The notes: a model not told the origin generated them from the letters alone. Shown: positions 33,382-41,968, counted from the stretch's first letter. The stretch is DNA of 61,535 bases from an uncultured Oscillospiraceae bacterium (GCA_900542575.1 UQOE01000011.1:1-61535); one strand, 5' to 3'. Numbers and translations are program-made.

Positions 33382-36246
33382 ATGAAAAGATTCAGTCTGA
33401 AAAAAGTGCTGATCTTGCTCTCTGCAGTAATTTGTATGTCTGTTCTGTTCTGTGCAACTACCTTCGCAGCGGATAACACCGCCGAAGCCGCACCGGTCGG
33501 ACAGACAAGCGGTATTACAGACGCAATTTCAGCCGGCGCTTCTTCTGACGCAGCAGCCCCCGTCGTCGGCGGTGTGGTTGGCAACGTCGCTGGAGCGACC
33601 AACGGTGCCGCTCTTGGCACACCGGTTGGCGCAGCCCTTGGCGGTGTCACTGGTGCAGGAACTGGCGCTGCGGCAGGTAACGTCCTCGGCGGACCGATTG
33701 GTTCTGCAATCGGTGCAGCTACTGGCGCACTTGCAAATACTCCTATCGGCACAGTTGTCGGTGCTGTAAATGGCGCTGCTGCCAGTGCTCTTCCGAGCAC
33801 AATTGCAGGTACCGCAATTGGTGGCCCGATTGGTTCCGCACTTGGTGCAGTTAATTCTGCTCTTGTTACCACTCCGGTTGGTGCAGGTCTCGGTGCTCTT
33901 AACGGTGCTCTGACTGGTGCTGTTCCGGGTGCAGTTGCAGGTGCTATTCCGTCTGCAATCCTGAATCAGGGAGATAAACTTGGTGCTGCTATCGGTGGTG
34001 CTTATGCTCCTTTGGCAACTATTGTGACAGATGGTGCATCCACTTTAGGGAATATTATTCCGGCAAAGATTGAGAGTTTTGCTATTGCAGCACTGGCTGA
34101 TCCAATGAAATTAATTGGTTCTACCGCAATGGCTGCAATTCAGGCTCCGCTTTTTGCATTTGCTGGCAGTCATGGTGTGATTCGTCCGCACGGTGCAGAA
34201 ATTGTTATGGGACTTATCGGAGCAAATAGATTTTGGGCTCCTATTCCGACTGTAGCAACACATATCACCCCAATTGGGCAATTTGGTGTAACTCTCACTC
34301 ACTTGAATAACAGAGTTATCAATGCTACATTTGGCCTCCTTATTGGCAGAGCGATCGATAACGTTGCTGGCGCTATTGGCGGTGCTCTTATTGGTGCAGC
34401 TGATGGTGCACTGAAAGGATTTGTTATTTCTGGTTTAGCAGGGATTGGTTCTCGTCTTGCCTTTAGTGAGATTGTCAACTTTGTTCCGGAGTTTCTGAAG
34501 GCTCTTCCGGGTAAGCTCATTAAACACGGAATTCTTTCGGATTTGTTTAGTTCTGCTGCTTCATTCCTTAGACATGTTAAACGCCCATTCGGTATTCTAA
34601 CCTTTATTAATACCGAGCTTCCTTTCAACATTGGCTTTGGTGTTGCTAATGCAATTATCCCCGCTCTGGCAGGTGCGAAGTTTGGCATTCTGAGAGCCAC
34701 TGGTATTAGCGGCCTGATTCCGGCCCTTTTTGCTGGAATTCCATATGCTATTATTCATGCAAACGCCTTCGACTTCCCGGTTGATTTTCTGAAGTCTTTT
34801 AGTCTTAAAGAGTTCATTCTTCATCCGCTTTGGCTTGATAGACATATTAATCGTTATATCACCATGCCGCTTATGAATCTCGTAGAATTCCCGAGTGATT
34901 GGACTATTAGTGGTCTCGTTACTGCATTTCTTGCGATGATTAACAGTGGCGTAGCTGGTATCCTGGGCGCTATTGCTGGATTTAATAGAGGACTGGTTCG
35001 TTCGCTGTTTATTCATCAGCTTGTCTATGCACCGATTGTTGCATTTCTGATCCCAGGTGGACTTGTTTTCAAGACAGTTCTGCTTCTTACCGTTATTGAA
35101 CCGGCTGCTTTTGCGCAGGCCTTTATTCATAGTTGGAAATTTACGGCTTGGCGTATCATTGTAGATGCAGCTCTTCTGGCTGGGCCTACTGGAATTCTTA
35201 CGTGGCTGATTTTCCGTCTGCCTATTTTTGCAATTCGCATGGTTAATCGGTTTAAAGGTAACTTCATTAAGGGTGTTGTTAAAGCTAAACTCTTTAATGC
35301 ATTTGTTGAAGGAAATCTCGGAGCGCTTCTGGGTGGCCTTCTTGGCTTTAACTGGGGAGCCGGTATTGGTGCTGTTGTTGGAGCTCCACTTGCATTAATC
35401 AATGCTCAGCTTGCAAAAGCTGTCAAAGATGTTTTCTTTGCAAATGTTGCTGGTGTCTTAAATGCTTGGCTGGTAGGTATTCCGGTAGGCATTATTGGTG
35501 CTATGAAAGTGGGTTTTTGGAATGCACTTTGGAAATCCACGAAGATAAAAGCAGCCATTGCTTTCCCGTTTGTATTCTTCAATAAGAATATTGTTGATTA
35601 TCTTATTAATGGTGCACTTCTTGCCATTGGATTCCTTCCTGCTATTGCTTCAGGTGCTATTCTTGGCGAAATTGCTGATACTCTTCCGGGTATTGTACTT
35701 GGTGGTCTCAGCGGCTCTGTTATCAACGGCCTTGCTAACAGCGTAATCGGCGCAGTTCTTGCAAACCTTGCTGGTAATGGTATAGGCGCACTCCTTGGCT
35801 TTATCCCGGGTGCTCTTGCTCTTACCGCAGTTCTGATTCCGCTGAATGCAGTTATCGGTGCTGCTCTTGGCGCTCCGATCGGTGCTACTATTGCAGCAGT
35901 CCTTGGTCTTGGTGCTGGCGCAGTTTTCGGCTTCGTACCGGGTGCTATTGCTCTTGCACTTATTCTGACCCCGATTAACGCTATCATCGGTGCTCTTCTT
36001 GGCGCTCCGCTTGGTGCAGTTGCCGGTGCCCTTCTTGGCGCTCCGGTTGGTACCGTTCTCGGTGCCGTTGCTGGTCTTGTCCTCAATGGCGCTTCCAACA
36101 ACACTTCCGTAACACTTCCGTCTGTTACTGAGCCGGCAGTTGTTACGGTTCCGACGAACACTCAGACTTCTACCAAAGATGCTTCTTCTAACGAGGATGC
36201 TTCTTCCAACAATGTGTCTGCACGCGTTGCAAACACCGATGCCTGA
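33382..36246 (+). CDS. Secreted 954-aa glycine-zipper / Ala-Gly-rich hydrophobic repeat protein
   Basis: No function recognised. A signal peptide (MKRFSLKKVLILLSAVICMS, cleavage near TTFAAD) is followed by about 170 residues of glycine-zipper repeats such as GAALGGVTGAGTGAAAG. A central hydrophobic region (about 215-760) has aromatic and Arg/Lys/His residues. A second zipper block (about 765-910) and a Ser/Thr/Asn/Asp-rich polar tail end the protein. The mature part has no cysteine. Codons ending in T dominate from about 33.9 kb on (GCT, GGT, CTT, ATT), unlike neighbouring GC-rich genes. GGAG lies 7 bases before the second of two tandem ATGs. It may insert in or assemble on membranes, but that is inference. 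Confidence 0.8.
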   Translation: MKRFSLKKVLILLSAVICMSVLFCATTFAADNTAEAAPVGQTSGITDAISAGASSDAAAPVVGGVVGNVAGATNGAALGTPVGAALGGVTGAGTGAAAGNVLGGPIGSAIGAATGALANTPIGTVVGAVNGAAASALPSTIAGTAIGGPIGSALGAVNSALVTTPVGAGLGALNGALTGAVPGAVAGAIPSAILNQGDKLGAAIGGAYAPLATIVTDGASTLGNIIPAKIESFAIAALADPMKLIGSTAMAAIQAPLFAFAGSHGVIRPHGAEIVMGLIGANRFWAPIPTVATHITPIGQFGVTLTHLNNRVINATFGLLIGRAIDNVAGAIGGALIGAADGALKGFVISGLAGIGSRLAFSEIVNFVPEFLKALPGKLIKHGILSDLFSSAASFLRHVKRPFGILTFINTELPFNIGFGVANAIIPALAGAKFGILRATGISGLIPALFAGIPYAIIHANAFDFPVDFLKSFSLKEFILHPLWLDRHINRYITMPLMNLVEFPSDWTISGLVTAFLAMINSGVAGILGAIAGFNRGLVRSLFIHQLVYAPIVAFLIPGGLVFKTVLLLTVIEPAAFAQAFIHSWKFTAWRIIVDAALLAGPTGILTWLIFRLPIFAIRMVNRFKGNFIKGVVKAKLFNAFVEGNLGALLGGLLGFNWGAGIGAVVGAPLALINAQLAKAVKDVFFANVAGVLNAWLVGIPVGIIGAMKVGFWNALWKSTKIKAAIAFPFVFFNKNIVDYLINGALLAIGFLPAIASGAILGEIADTLPGIVLGGLSGSVINGLANSVIGAVLANLAGNGIGALLGFIPGALALTAVLIPLNAVIGAALGAPIGATIAAVLGLGAGAVFGFVPGAIALALILTPINAIIGALLGAPLGAVAGALLGAPVGTVLGAVAGLVLNGASNNTSVTLPSVTEPAVVTVPTNTQTSTKDASSNEDASSNNVSARVANTDA

Positions 36247-36351
36247 GCAAAGGAAAAAGTAAGAAACAGTACATTGTGCTGAGACTTCTTTTTTCATGAT
36301 CTGTGTAAATTTTGTACTCGCAAACAGAATTTGCATATGAACTTTAAAAAG

Positions 36352-36388
36352 ATGCGCTTTCTGCCTTGTACAGAGAGCGCATTTTTTA
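36352..36388 (+). terminator. Terminator after the glycine-zipper gene
   Basis: ATGCGCTTTCTG pairs with CAGAGAGCGCAT (one mismatch), followed by TTTTTT. Confidence 0.85.
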
Positions 36389-36452
36389 GCAGCAGCCCTC
36401 TTTGTTTGTTTGCTTTATTACTCTTCTGCTGCTGCGTTTTTTCCTGTTGATG

Positions 36453-36502
36453 GCGGCCGGATTAGGCGGGCGAAAAAGCCTGAACCGATTCGGCCGCTTT
36501 TT
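36453..36502 (+). terminator. Second strong terminator before the accessory block
   Basis: GCGGCCG pairs with CGGCCGC, with an inner AGGC/GCCT helix, followed by TTTTT. The gap 36247-36605 otherwise holds no gene. Confidence 0.82.
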
Positions 36503-36605
36503 ATATCAATACTTTGGGTGGAAAAACATAGATGAATGATGGAAAACTGAAAAAGTGCCGCGGATCTGCAACGGCATTTCAAAATAAGAGAGAGAATAGG
36601 GAAAA

Positions 36606-37379
36606 GTGGCGCATATACAAATTCGCTCCATTGGAGAGCCGATGGACGCAGTCTTGGAGGATTTCTGTCTGGAGAGTCCGGGCCAGAAATTCATTCTGAC
36701 CGGTCTCAATTGTATGCCGGAATTCGCAAAAGATGGATTTTGGAAAGTAAAAAACAAGTATGGAAAAACAAAGGGTATTATGTGCTGGTACGGCGAAATC
36801 TTCTACGAGACGCAGGACCGACCGCTGACCGAATATCATAGAATTAGCATTGAGTTTACCGATTCGGTCTGGGGAAGATACTATCAGGTCCTGGTGCGAA
36901 CCGAAAAACATGACAATGAAATCATCACTCGCCTGCTGGTCAACTCAGTCAGTTTTTCGGATGGCTATAAACTGGATAACAATGAGAAAAACTGGTACTA
37001 TCTGCAGCACCGATTAAATACGATCTGTCAAAAATATCTGCCATCTTCGAAATATGAAACGCCTAAGTCGAATCCGACGAGACAGGCTCTGAGCGGTCTC
37101 ACTGGAAAAGAGCGGATCGACAGGAAATATCAGATTCTCCGGGACGAACTGGACTCGGCGCTGAATACCTCTGAGACACTGGAAGATTTAGTAGAACAGC
37201 TATACGCAGACGGCTACGACTGCAATATCGCGCCCCGCCTGAAATACTGGACGATAACACCCAAAGGTATGCAGCGCGGCGTGCGGCTGGATCGCCTGGG
37301 CGAAAATTATTCCAAGCGTTCCATTGAAATTCGCCTTGCCAACAATCGAATGGAAAAAGAAAAACAGCCGAACTCCTGA
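36606..37379 (+). CDS. Relaxase-like protein lacking catalytic residues, paralogue 1
   Basis: A 257-residue homologue of MobA/VirD2-type conjugative relaxases. Family landmarks are visible: TGLNCMPEF (33-40), KYGKTKGIMCWY (51-62), WGRYYQVLV (89-97), LVNSVSFSDGYK (111-122) and a C-terminal RLGENYSKRSIEIRL. The usual catalytic tyrosine position near the N-terminus is Phe20 (VLEDFCLES), and the segment that normally carries HxDxxHxHxH reads TEKHDNEIITRL. Nicking activity is therefore unlikely. Start GTG with AGGGAAAA upstream; no MobC gene precedes this copy. It ends at its own terminator. Role unknown. Confidence 0.75.
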   Translation: MAHIQIRSIGEPMDAVLEDFCLESPGQKFILTGLNCMPEFAKDGFWKVKNKYGKTKGIMCWYGEIFYETQDRPLTEYHRISIEFTDSVWGRYYQVLVRTEKHDNEIITRLLVNSVSFSDGYKLDNNEKNWYYLQHRLNTICQKYLPSSKYETPKSNPTRQALSGLTGKERIDRKYQILRDELDSALNTSETLEDLVEQLYADGYDCNIAPRLKYWTITPKGMQRGVRLDRLGENYSKRSIEIRLANNRMEKEKQPNS

Positions 37380-37407
37380 ATGCAGGAATTTGGCTGTTTG
37401 CTTTTTC
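37363..37407 (+). terminator. Terminator overlapping the end of relaxase-like gene 1
   Basis: AACAGCC pairs with GGCTGTT with an inner TCCTG/CAGGA helix, followed by GCTTTTTCC. The stop codon is inside the stem-loop. Confidence 0.88.
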
Positions 37408-37410
37408 CTT

Positions 37411-38145
37411 TTATTCCTCCGGATCGCTCGGGGGAGTGATCTGGGGCTCCTGGCCCTTCTTGAAGATGCGGTAGGCCACCAGGATGGCGATGAGGCCGCT
37501 GGGCAGGATCATCATGCTGGTGTTGGAGACCAGGGACGGGATGAGCATGAAGAGGACGGCCATGAAGATGAGCGGGTAGACCGCGATGTTCATGTGGCCG
37601 CGGTAGTACTTATAGGCCATGGCTCCGAACAGGGCGGGGACGACGCTGTCAAACGCCGGCTGCAGCGTCGGGCTCTGCAGGACCGGCTGGAGCGGCACCA
37701 GGCAGGCGACGCCAATGGCGAGCACGAGGATGGTGACCAGGGAAGACGTGGCAATGGAGAGCGTCGAGATGATCTCGTTCTCCTTCGTACCGGTCTTGGT
37801 GCCGACAATGTCACGTGCATTGATGGCGCAGGGAATCTTCATGTTGATCAGGTTGCCGGTGATAAACGCGAGGTATCCGCCGCCGGACCCGAGCATCGGC
37901 GTGTAGATGAGGTATTCGGCTATGCTGGAGATCATCCAGACGATGCCGATGGACAGAAAGCCCTTTCCAAAGGCGCCCATGTCCGGCATGCCGCCGAGAT
38001 AGGATCCAATGACAAACGGCGCGCTCAGCAGCAGAATCAGCGTCACAAGGCACGAAATGCGGCCGATGACATGCGTCCGGTTGGAATACTTTTCAAAGGT
38101 TTCATCCGCAGTGCGTGCGGTTTTCGTTTCGGGATTGTTTGACAT
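37411..38145 (-). CDS. Polytopic membrane protein, partner of the DUF5058 protein
   Basis: A 244-residue protein with about six hydrophobic segments, starting with a soluble 30-residue N-terminus (MSNNPETKTARTADETFEKY). The conserved-looking cytoplasmic stretch is NMKIPCAINARDIVGTKTGTKENEI in the middle; its two halves flank a Gly-rich GSGGGYLAF. It follows the DUF5058 gene after 11 bases, so the two subunits probably form one transporter. I recognise the pairing but not the substrate. It ends in a polar Glu/Pro tail. Confidence 0.72.
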   Translation of the reverse strand: MSNNPETKTARTADETFEKYSNRTHVIGRISCLVTLILLLSAPFVIGSYLGGMPDMGAFGKGFLSIGIVWMISSIAEYLIYTPMLGSGGGYLAFITGNLINMKIPCAINARDIVGTKTGTKENEIISTLSIATSSLVTILVLAIGVACLVPLQPVLQSPTLQPAFDSVVPALFGAMAYKYYRGHMNIAVYPLIFMAVLFMLIPSLVSNTSMMILPSGLIAILVAYRIFKKGQEPQITPPSDPEE

Positions 38146-38156
38146 ACGGCGCCTCC

Positions 38157-38927
38157 TTAAATCTGCTTGAGTCCGATGGCCGCGGCCATGCCCACGAGCA
38201 TGCTTACGGCGATGGAGAAATTATCGACCCATTTGACATTCTTCTTCTCGGAAAGCCAGATGAAGAACGCCATGCAGAGGCCGGAGACCACGACGACCCC
38301 CAGCGGGACCCAGTCGCCGGAGAACGAAAACAGCTTTCCGCCGCCCGAGATGAAGTCGCCAATATACGAACCGATGTATGCAGATACAAGTCCGATGAAC
38401 ATAGCCGTCATGGCGAGATCGCCAAACCCCTTGAACTTAGACGGCTTGCCGTTCTTTTTCTTCTTGGTATTGCCCTTCAGGGCGTTGCTGTACTTCTTGT
38501 TGAAGAAGATGGAGAGCACCATGCCCCACATAATGCAGAAGCTCATGAGCAGAGCAATGGTGGAGAAGCCGGATGCGGTCATCTCCGATGCGGACAGGGT
38601 CTTCATGCCGATAGCCTGCGCTGCGGCCTCCGCCACAGTGGTCTCATAGTGGAGCGCGCCGATAACGGAAAGGCGGAGCCACGGCCACGGCGTGCCCAGA
38701 CTGCCGGACAGGGCAATGACGCCGAGCAGAATGCCGATGCTCGGGACCACGGCAAACGTGGCACTGGAGACCACCGTGGTGCGCATCTTTTTGGTGTCCA
38801 TTCCGATGGCTTTGCCTGCACGCCATGCGCGGATGATGAATACCACGCAGACGATGGCGACAAACAGGATGATCAGCCCGCAGATCAGATACATAAACGG
38901 GCTGTTCAGCTTACTTAGGATGTTCAT
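38157..38927 (-). CDS. DUF5058 family membrane protein
   Basis: A 256-residue integral membrane protein: N-terminal MYLICGLIILFVAIVCVVFI, then RAGKAIGMDTKKMRTTVVSS, VVPSIGILLGVIALSG, and the family-like PWPWLRLSVIGALHYE near residue 80. Five or six helices are predicted by eye, with a Lys-rich loop (KGNTKKKKNGK). GGAGGG lies about 11 bases before the ATG; the upstream extension to 39041 lacks a ribosome site. It is cotranscribed with the following membrane gene. DUF5058 proteins are presumed transporters; the substrate is unknown. Confidence 0.82.
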   Translation of the reverse strand: MNILSKLNSPFMYLICGLIILFVAIVCVVFIIRAWRAGKAIGMDTKKMRTTVVSSATFAVVPSIGILLGVIALSGSLGTPWPWLRLSVIGALHYETTVAEAAAQAIGMKTLSASEMTASGFSTIALLMSFCIMWGMVLSIFFNKKYSNALKGNTKKKKNGKPSKFKGFGDLAMTAMFIGLVSAYIGSYIGDFISGGGKLFSFSGDWVPLGVVVVSGLCMAFFIWLSEKKNVKWVDNFSIAVSMLVGMAAAIGLKQI

Positions 38928-39063
38928 GCTTTCATTTTCCCTCCTGATATGCAATTCTTTACACAGCTGTTCGTAATCATTGTAACACGTGCACGGAGAG
39001 GGATAAATGGGGAAATAGGACCGGGGTGTTATGGCAGGCATTGTAGGTTTTTTTTGGCGTTAT

Positions 39064-39135
39064 TAAAAATCGTTAGGTATTTTCAGGCTTTTTCTGAAAT
39101 CGTTAGGCATTTTCGGTCTTTTTTAAAAATTGTCT
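39064..39135. repeat. 30-bp tandem repeat, two full copies and a partial third
   Basis: AAATCGTTAGGTATTTTCAG at about 39067 recurs 30 bases later with small changes (39097) and partially after 39119. It sits in the gap 38928-39236, which otherwise holds only the upstream side of the DUF5058 gene and the tRNA terminator. Confidence 0.65.
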
Positions 39136-39202
39136 AATCAAATTGACCTGAAAGATAAAACCAGCCCCCAGTCTAGCCCCCAGCCTCGCCCAAAGCCGGG
39201 CA

Positions 39203-39234
39203 CAAAAAAAGACCGCCTCATTCCTGAGACGGTC
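39203..39234 (-). terminator. Terminator of tRNA-Thr
   Basis: On the minus strand GACCGTCTCAGG-AATGAGGCGGTC folds into a stem of about 11 bp with one mismatch, followed by TTTTTTT. Confidence 0.85.
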
Positions 39235-39236
39235 CT

Positions 39237-39312
<76 letters not shown>

Positions 39313-39392
39313 AAAAGACAGCATATTTCCGCTGACAAGTAAACATTATATATAACTTCTGACCGATTTGCAAGAAGAAAAAATGCGGTCAA

Positions 39393-39421
39393 TTGACTTC
39401 TATTTTTGGCTATGATACCAT
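39393..39421 (+). promoter_or_regulatory. Promoter of the 248-aa lipoprotein gene
   Basis: TTGACT and TACCAT are 17 bases apart; transcription would begin near 39428, 30 bases before the ATG. Confidence 0.55.
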
Positions 39422-39457
39422 AAAAACAATCTCTATTTTGTCGAGGAGAATCCAACT

Positions 39458-40204
39458 ATGAATCAATCACGAACAAAGAAGCTCATGGCGCTCCTGCTGG
39501 CCATCGTGGCCATTGCGCTGACCTTTGCCTCCTGCGGAAAGAACGGGGGTACCTCCAAGGTGCCGAAGGAGTTCCGCGGCAAGCTCATGGAGCCGTATAT
39601 GCAGCTCATCGTCTCCAATAAATACACCTATGAGACCACCCCGCAGGACACCAAGGAAGGGGACCGTCCGGTCTTCTATGCGAAGAATACGGACAGCAAT
39701 GTCATGCTGACCTTCCAAATTGTCAGCGGCAGCCAGAGCACGCCCTGCTCCATCTACTACACCAGTAAGGAAGACAACGACCCGCAGAACGGCAACTACT
39801 ACTATGTCTTCTCCAGTGAAGGCATTTACACCGCCGTCCCGAACAACACCTCGGCACGAAACGAGGTTGCGGCACAGCTTGAGAAGCTCTCCATCGACTA
39901 TCTCATGGGCGACTCTTTCGTCGAATCCGGCAAGGTTTCGTATAAGGGCAAGACCTACCAGTACGAGGACTACTCCAACGCCAAGCGCGGAGTTCGCAAC
40001 CGTTTCCTCTTTGACGAGGACGGCAACCTGAAGCTCATGGGCAAGGTCCAGTCCAATGGCAAGGTCTCCAATCTCGCCACCATCTCCATCTATGAGACCA
40101 ACCCCTCGGTCTTTGACGACGTCTACAACTACCGAGCTGTCGACTATTATACGCTGTTCCCGGCGGACCAGAAGAAGGCAGCCAGTGCTTCGGTACAGAA
40201 ATAA
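39458..40204 (+). CDS. Putative lipoprotein of unknown function
   Basis: A 248-residue protein with a lipoprotein signal, KKLMALLLAIVAIALTFASC, whose lipobox is FASC (Cys near residue 26). The mature part is rich in Tyr, Asn, Ser and Lys and looks like a beta-rich globular domain. I do not recognise a family. GAGGAG lies upstream of the ATG, and a hairpin follows the stop, so it is a single-gene unit. Exposure on the outer face of the membrane is the only firm inference. Confidence 0.8.
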   Translation: MNQSRTKKLMALLLAIVAIALTFASCGKNGGTSKVPKEFRGKLMEPYMQLIVSNKYTYETTPQDTKEGDRPVFYAKNTDSNVMLTFQIVSGSQSTPCSIYYTSKEDNDPQNGNYYYVFSSEGIYTAVPNNTSARNEVAAQLEKLSIDYLMGDSFVESGKVSYKGKTYQYEDYSNAKRGVRNRFLFDEDGNLKLMGKVQSNGKVSNLATISIYETNPSVFDDVYNYRAVDYYTLFPADQKKAASASVQK

Positions 40205-40222
40205 ATCGAACCAGAAAAGCGG

Positions 40223-40251
40223 AGCACCCTGCGGGAGCGGGGTGCTTCTTT
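40223..40251 (+). terminator. Terminator after the lipoprotein gene
   Basis: AGCACCC pairs with GGGTGCT across a 10-base loop, followed by TCTTTC. Confidence 0.7.
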
Positions 40252-40270
40252 CATCTCAGGAGGAAGAGCG

Positions 40271-40999
40271 ATGCTTGCAGTTATTACCGGTGCATCCGGC
40301 GGAATCGGACAGGCCCTGGCGGGCGCATATGCGAAAGCGGGATACCAGGTGGCCCTCTGCTGCCACAGCCACCCGGAGGAGGCCGCCCATTTGGCGGAAG
40401 ATCTGCGGGAGAGCGGCCATGACGCAGAGCCGTTCTGGGCCGATCTCGCGGACCCGGAGCAGGTGGAAGAGATGTTCGGCAACATCCACGACACTTTCGG
40501 CAATCCGGACGTCCTGGTCAACAACGCCGGCGTCTCATCACAGCAGCTCCTGACCGATGTCAGTTTGGAAGAGTACGACCGCATTATGGATATCAATGTC
40601 AAAGGCGCCTTTCTGTGTGCACAGGAGGTGCTGCCCGGGATGATCCACCGTAAGAGCGGCTCCATTCTCAACATCAGCTCCATGTGGGGCCAGGTCGGCG
40701 GCTCCTGCGAAGTCGTCTACAGCATGTCCAAGGCGGCCCTCATCGGCATGACCAAAGCCCTCGCCAAAGAGACGGGTCCCAGCGGCATTCGCATCAACGC
40801 TATAGCCCCGGGCGTCATCGATACCCCGATGAATGCCATGCACTCAGCCGAAACCCTGCGCGATCTGGCGGAGGAGACGCCCCTCGGCCGCCTCGGCGCG
40901 CCCGAGGACATTGCAAAGGCCGCTGTTTTCCTGACTTCCGAAGACGCCTCGTTTATTACCGGCCAGGTCATTGGGGTAAATGGCGGAATTGTAATCTGA
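40271..40999 (+). CDS. Short-chain dehydrogenase/reductase (FabG-like)
   Basis: A 242-residue classical SDR using NAD(P)H. The cofactor motif is TGASGGIG (residues 6-13), NNAG lies near 84, the catalytic Ser in LNISS near 136 and Tyr-x3-Lys in YSMSK near 152. The C-terminus GQVIGVNGGIVI is typical of 3-oxoacyl-ACP reductase-like SDRs, where DGG is more usual. CAGGAGGAAG precedes the ATG. It is not within a fatty-acid cluster, so the substrate is unknown. Confidence 0.92.
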   Translation: MLAVITGASGGIGQALAGAYAKAGYQVALCCHSHPEEAAHLAEDLRESGHDAEPFWADLADPEQVEEMFGNIHDTFGNPDVLVNNAGVSSQQLLTDVSLEEYDRIMDINVKGAFLCAQEVLPGMIHRKSGSILNISSMWGQVGGSCEVVYSMSKAALIGMTKALAKETGPSGIRINAIAPGVIDTPMNAMHSAETLRDLAEETPLGRLGAPEDIAKAAVFLTSEDASFITGQVIGVNGGIVI

Positions 41000-41019
41000 A
41001 ACAGAGCAGGACAATATGC

Positions 41020-41059
41020 GAAAGGGCCGCCGCACCGCTGTAAGTGCGACGGTCCTTTC
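41020..41059. terminator. Terminator between SDR and XRE genes
   Basis: GAAAGGGCCGCCGCAC pairs with GTGCGACGGTCCTTTC with two imperfect positions. It can serve the two converging genes. Confidence 0.82.
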
Positions 41060-41081
41060 TGGTTTTGAAGGATAAGATGAT

Positions 41082-41429
41082 TTACTTTTCAAAAACGTCT
41101 TCCAGCAGCTTCTGCGCTTTTTTGCGCTCCGCTTCGGTCAGCTGGTCCACAATGTCAAAAATACGCCCGTAGCGCATCTTCATTTTGTCGGCGAAATTGT
41201 CGTCTTCGCATTCCGTCCATCCCATAATATAGGCAGGGGAGCACTGAAGGCCCTTGGCGAGGGCATCAATCCGATTGATGGGGATGTTGGTAATGTGACC
41301 AGTCTCATACCGCTGCAGTGTGGTCTTCGCCAGACCGGTGGCATCCGCCAGATCCTGATATGACATGCCAAGTTCTTTTCGGCGGTCAGAAATTCGCTTT
41401 AGAATTTCTTCAGTTCCATTTTTCTCCAT
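41082..41429 (-). CDS. XRE family repressor (phage CI-like)
   Basis: A 115-residue regulator. The helix-turn-helix spans about residues 20-62: MSYQDLADATGLAKTTLQRYETG and NIPINRIDALAKGL. The C-terminal part is short and helical, without an autocleaving peptidase domain. It is divergent from a small Cro-like gene with a 244-bp control region containing repeated CAAATGT half-sites, the layout of phage or mobile-element switches. It probably represses that divergent promoter and itself; this is inference. Confidence 0.9.
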   Translation of the reverse strand: MEKNGTEEILKRISDRRKELGMSYQDLADATGLAKTTLQRYETGHITNIPINRIDALAKGLQCSPAYIMGWTECEDDNFADKMKMRYGRIFDIVDQLTEAERKKAQKLLEDVFEK

Positions 41430-41469
41430 TAATACGACCTCATTCGCAATGAATTTTATAAAATCGTTT

Positions 41470-41565
41470 CAAATGTATACGATTATTCTATAACATTTGT
41501 CACTCTTTATCAAATGTTTCCGGCTGATAGTGTTAAGAAAAGATAAGTTGATTATTTTCGGAAAC
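41470..41565. promoter_or_regulatory. Operator region of the divergent XRE pair
   Basis: CAAATGT (41470) and ACATTTG (41493) form an inverted repeat, and a third CAAATGT lies at 41511. GTTTCCG (41516) and CGGAAAC (41559) form a second inverted pair; the right arm lies in the spacer of the promoter at 41548-41576. Confidence 0.55.
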
Positions 41566-41576
41566 TGATGTATATT
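41548..41576 (+). promoter_or_regulatory. Promoter of the Cro-like gene
   Basis: TTGATT and TATATT are 17 bases apart, about 100 bases before the Cro-like ATG. Confidence 0.65.
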
Positions 41577-41673
41577 GAATTCGTCCCAAAAAGGCAACAG
41601 GGGAATGGAATGCAGGGACAAACACTTGGCGTAAAACGGGAATAAACAGTTGTGTCAGGAAAAGGATAGTAGC

Positions 41674-41904
41674 ATGCTGAACACAAACAAACTGCGTGCA
41701 CTGATGATTGCGAATGGCTATAACATCAGCAGCACAGCGCGAAAGCTGGGAATTTCTCCCAATACACTGGGAAAAAAACTCAGCGGAAAAAGCCAGTTTA
41801 ATCTGGATGAAGTCGATAAACTCATCCGGATTTTTCACATTCAGGACCCGGCCAGTATTTTCTTCGCTTCCGAAGAAGATATGGACGAAGATGACCGGCT
41901 CTAA
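41674..41904 (+). CDS. Small Cro-like helix-turn-helix protein
   Basis: A 76-residue protein nearly filled by a helix-turn-helix: LRALMIANGYNISSTARKLG and ISPNTLGKKLSGKSQFN. The acidic tail EEDMDEDDRL ends it. AAAGGA precedes the ATG at 41674; an upstream GTG at 41650 overlaps that site. It is divergent from the XRE repressor and 64 bases ahead of the MobC-like gene, so it may control that module. Confidence 0.82.
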   Translation: MLNTNKLRALMIANGYNISSTARKLGISPNTLGKKLSGKSQFNLDEVDKLIRIFHIQDPASIFFASEEDMDEDDRL

Positions 41905-41968
41905 CCTTTTTTCATAGGTGTAGAGCACCAAACGAATCATAAGGTTCGAAAATTTTTGAGGTACCTGA

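Noticed and set aside
35650..36336. 228-codon reverse-strand frame opposite the glycine-zipper gene
   Set aside because: It is a product of the strongly T-ending codon choice and Ala/Gly composition of the forward gene. The forward frame has a signal peptide and a ribosome site.
37324..38142. 272-codon plus-strand frame opposite the membrane gene
   Set aside because: Its translation is rich in Asp, Gly, His and Arg, typical of an antisense shadow, and it runs across a terminator.
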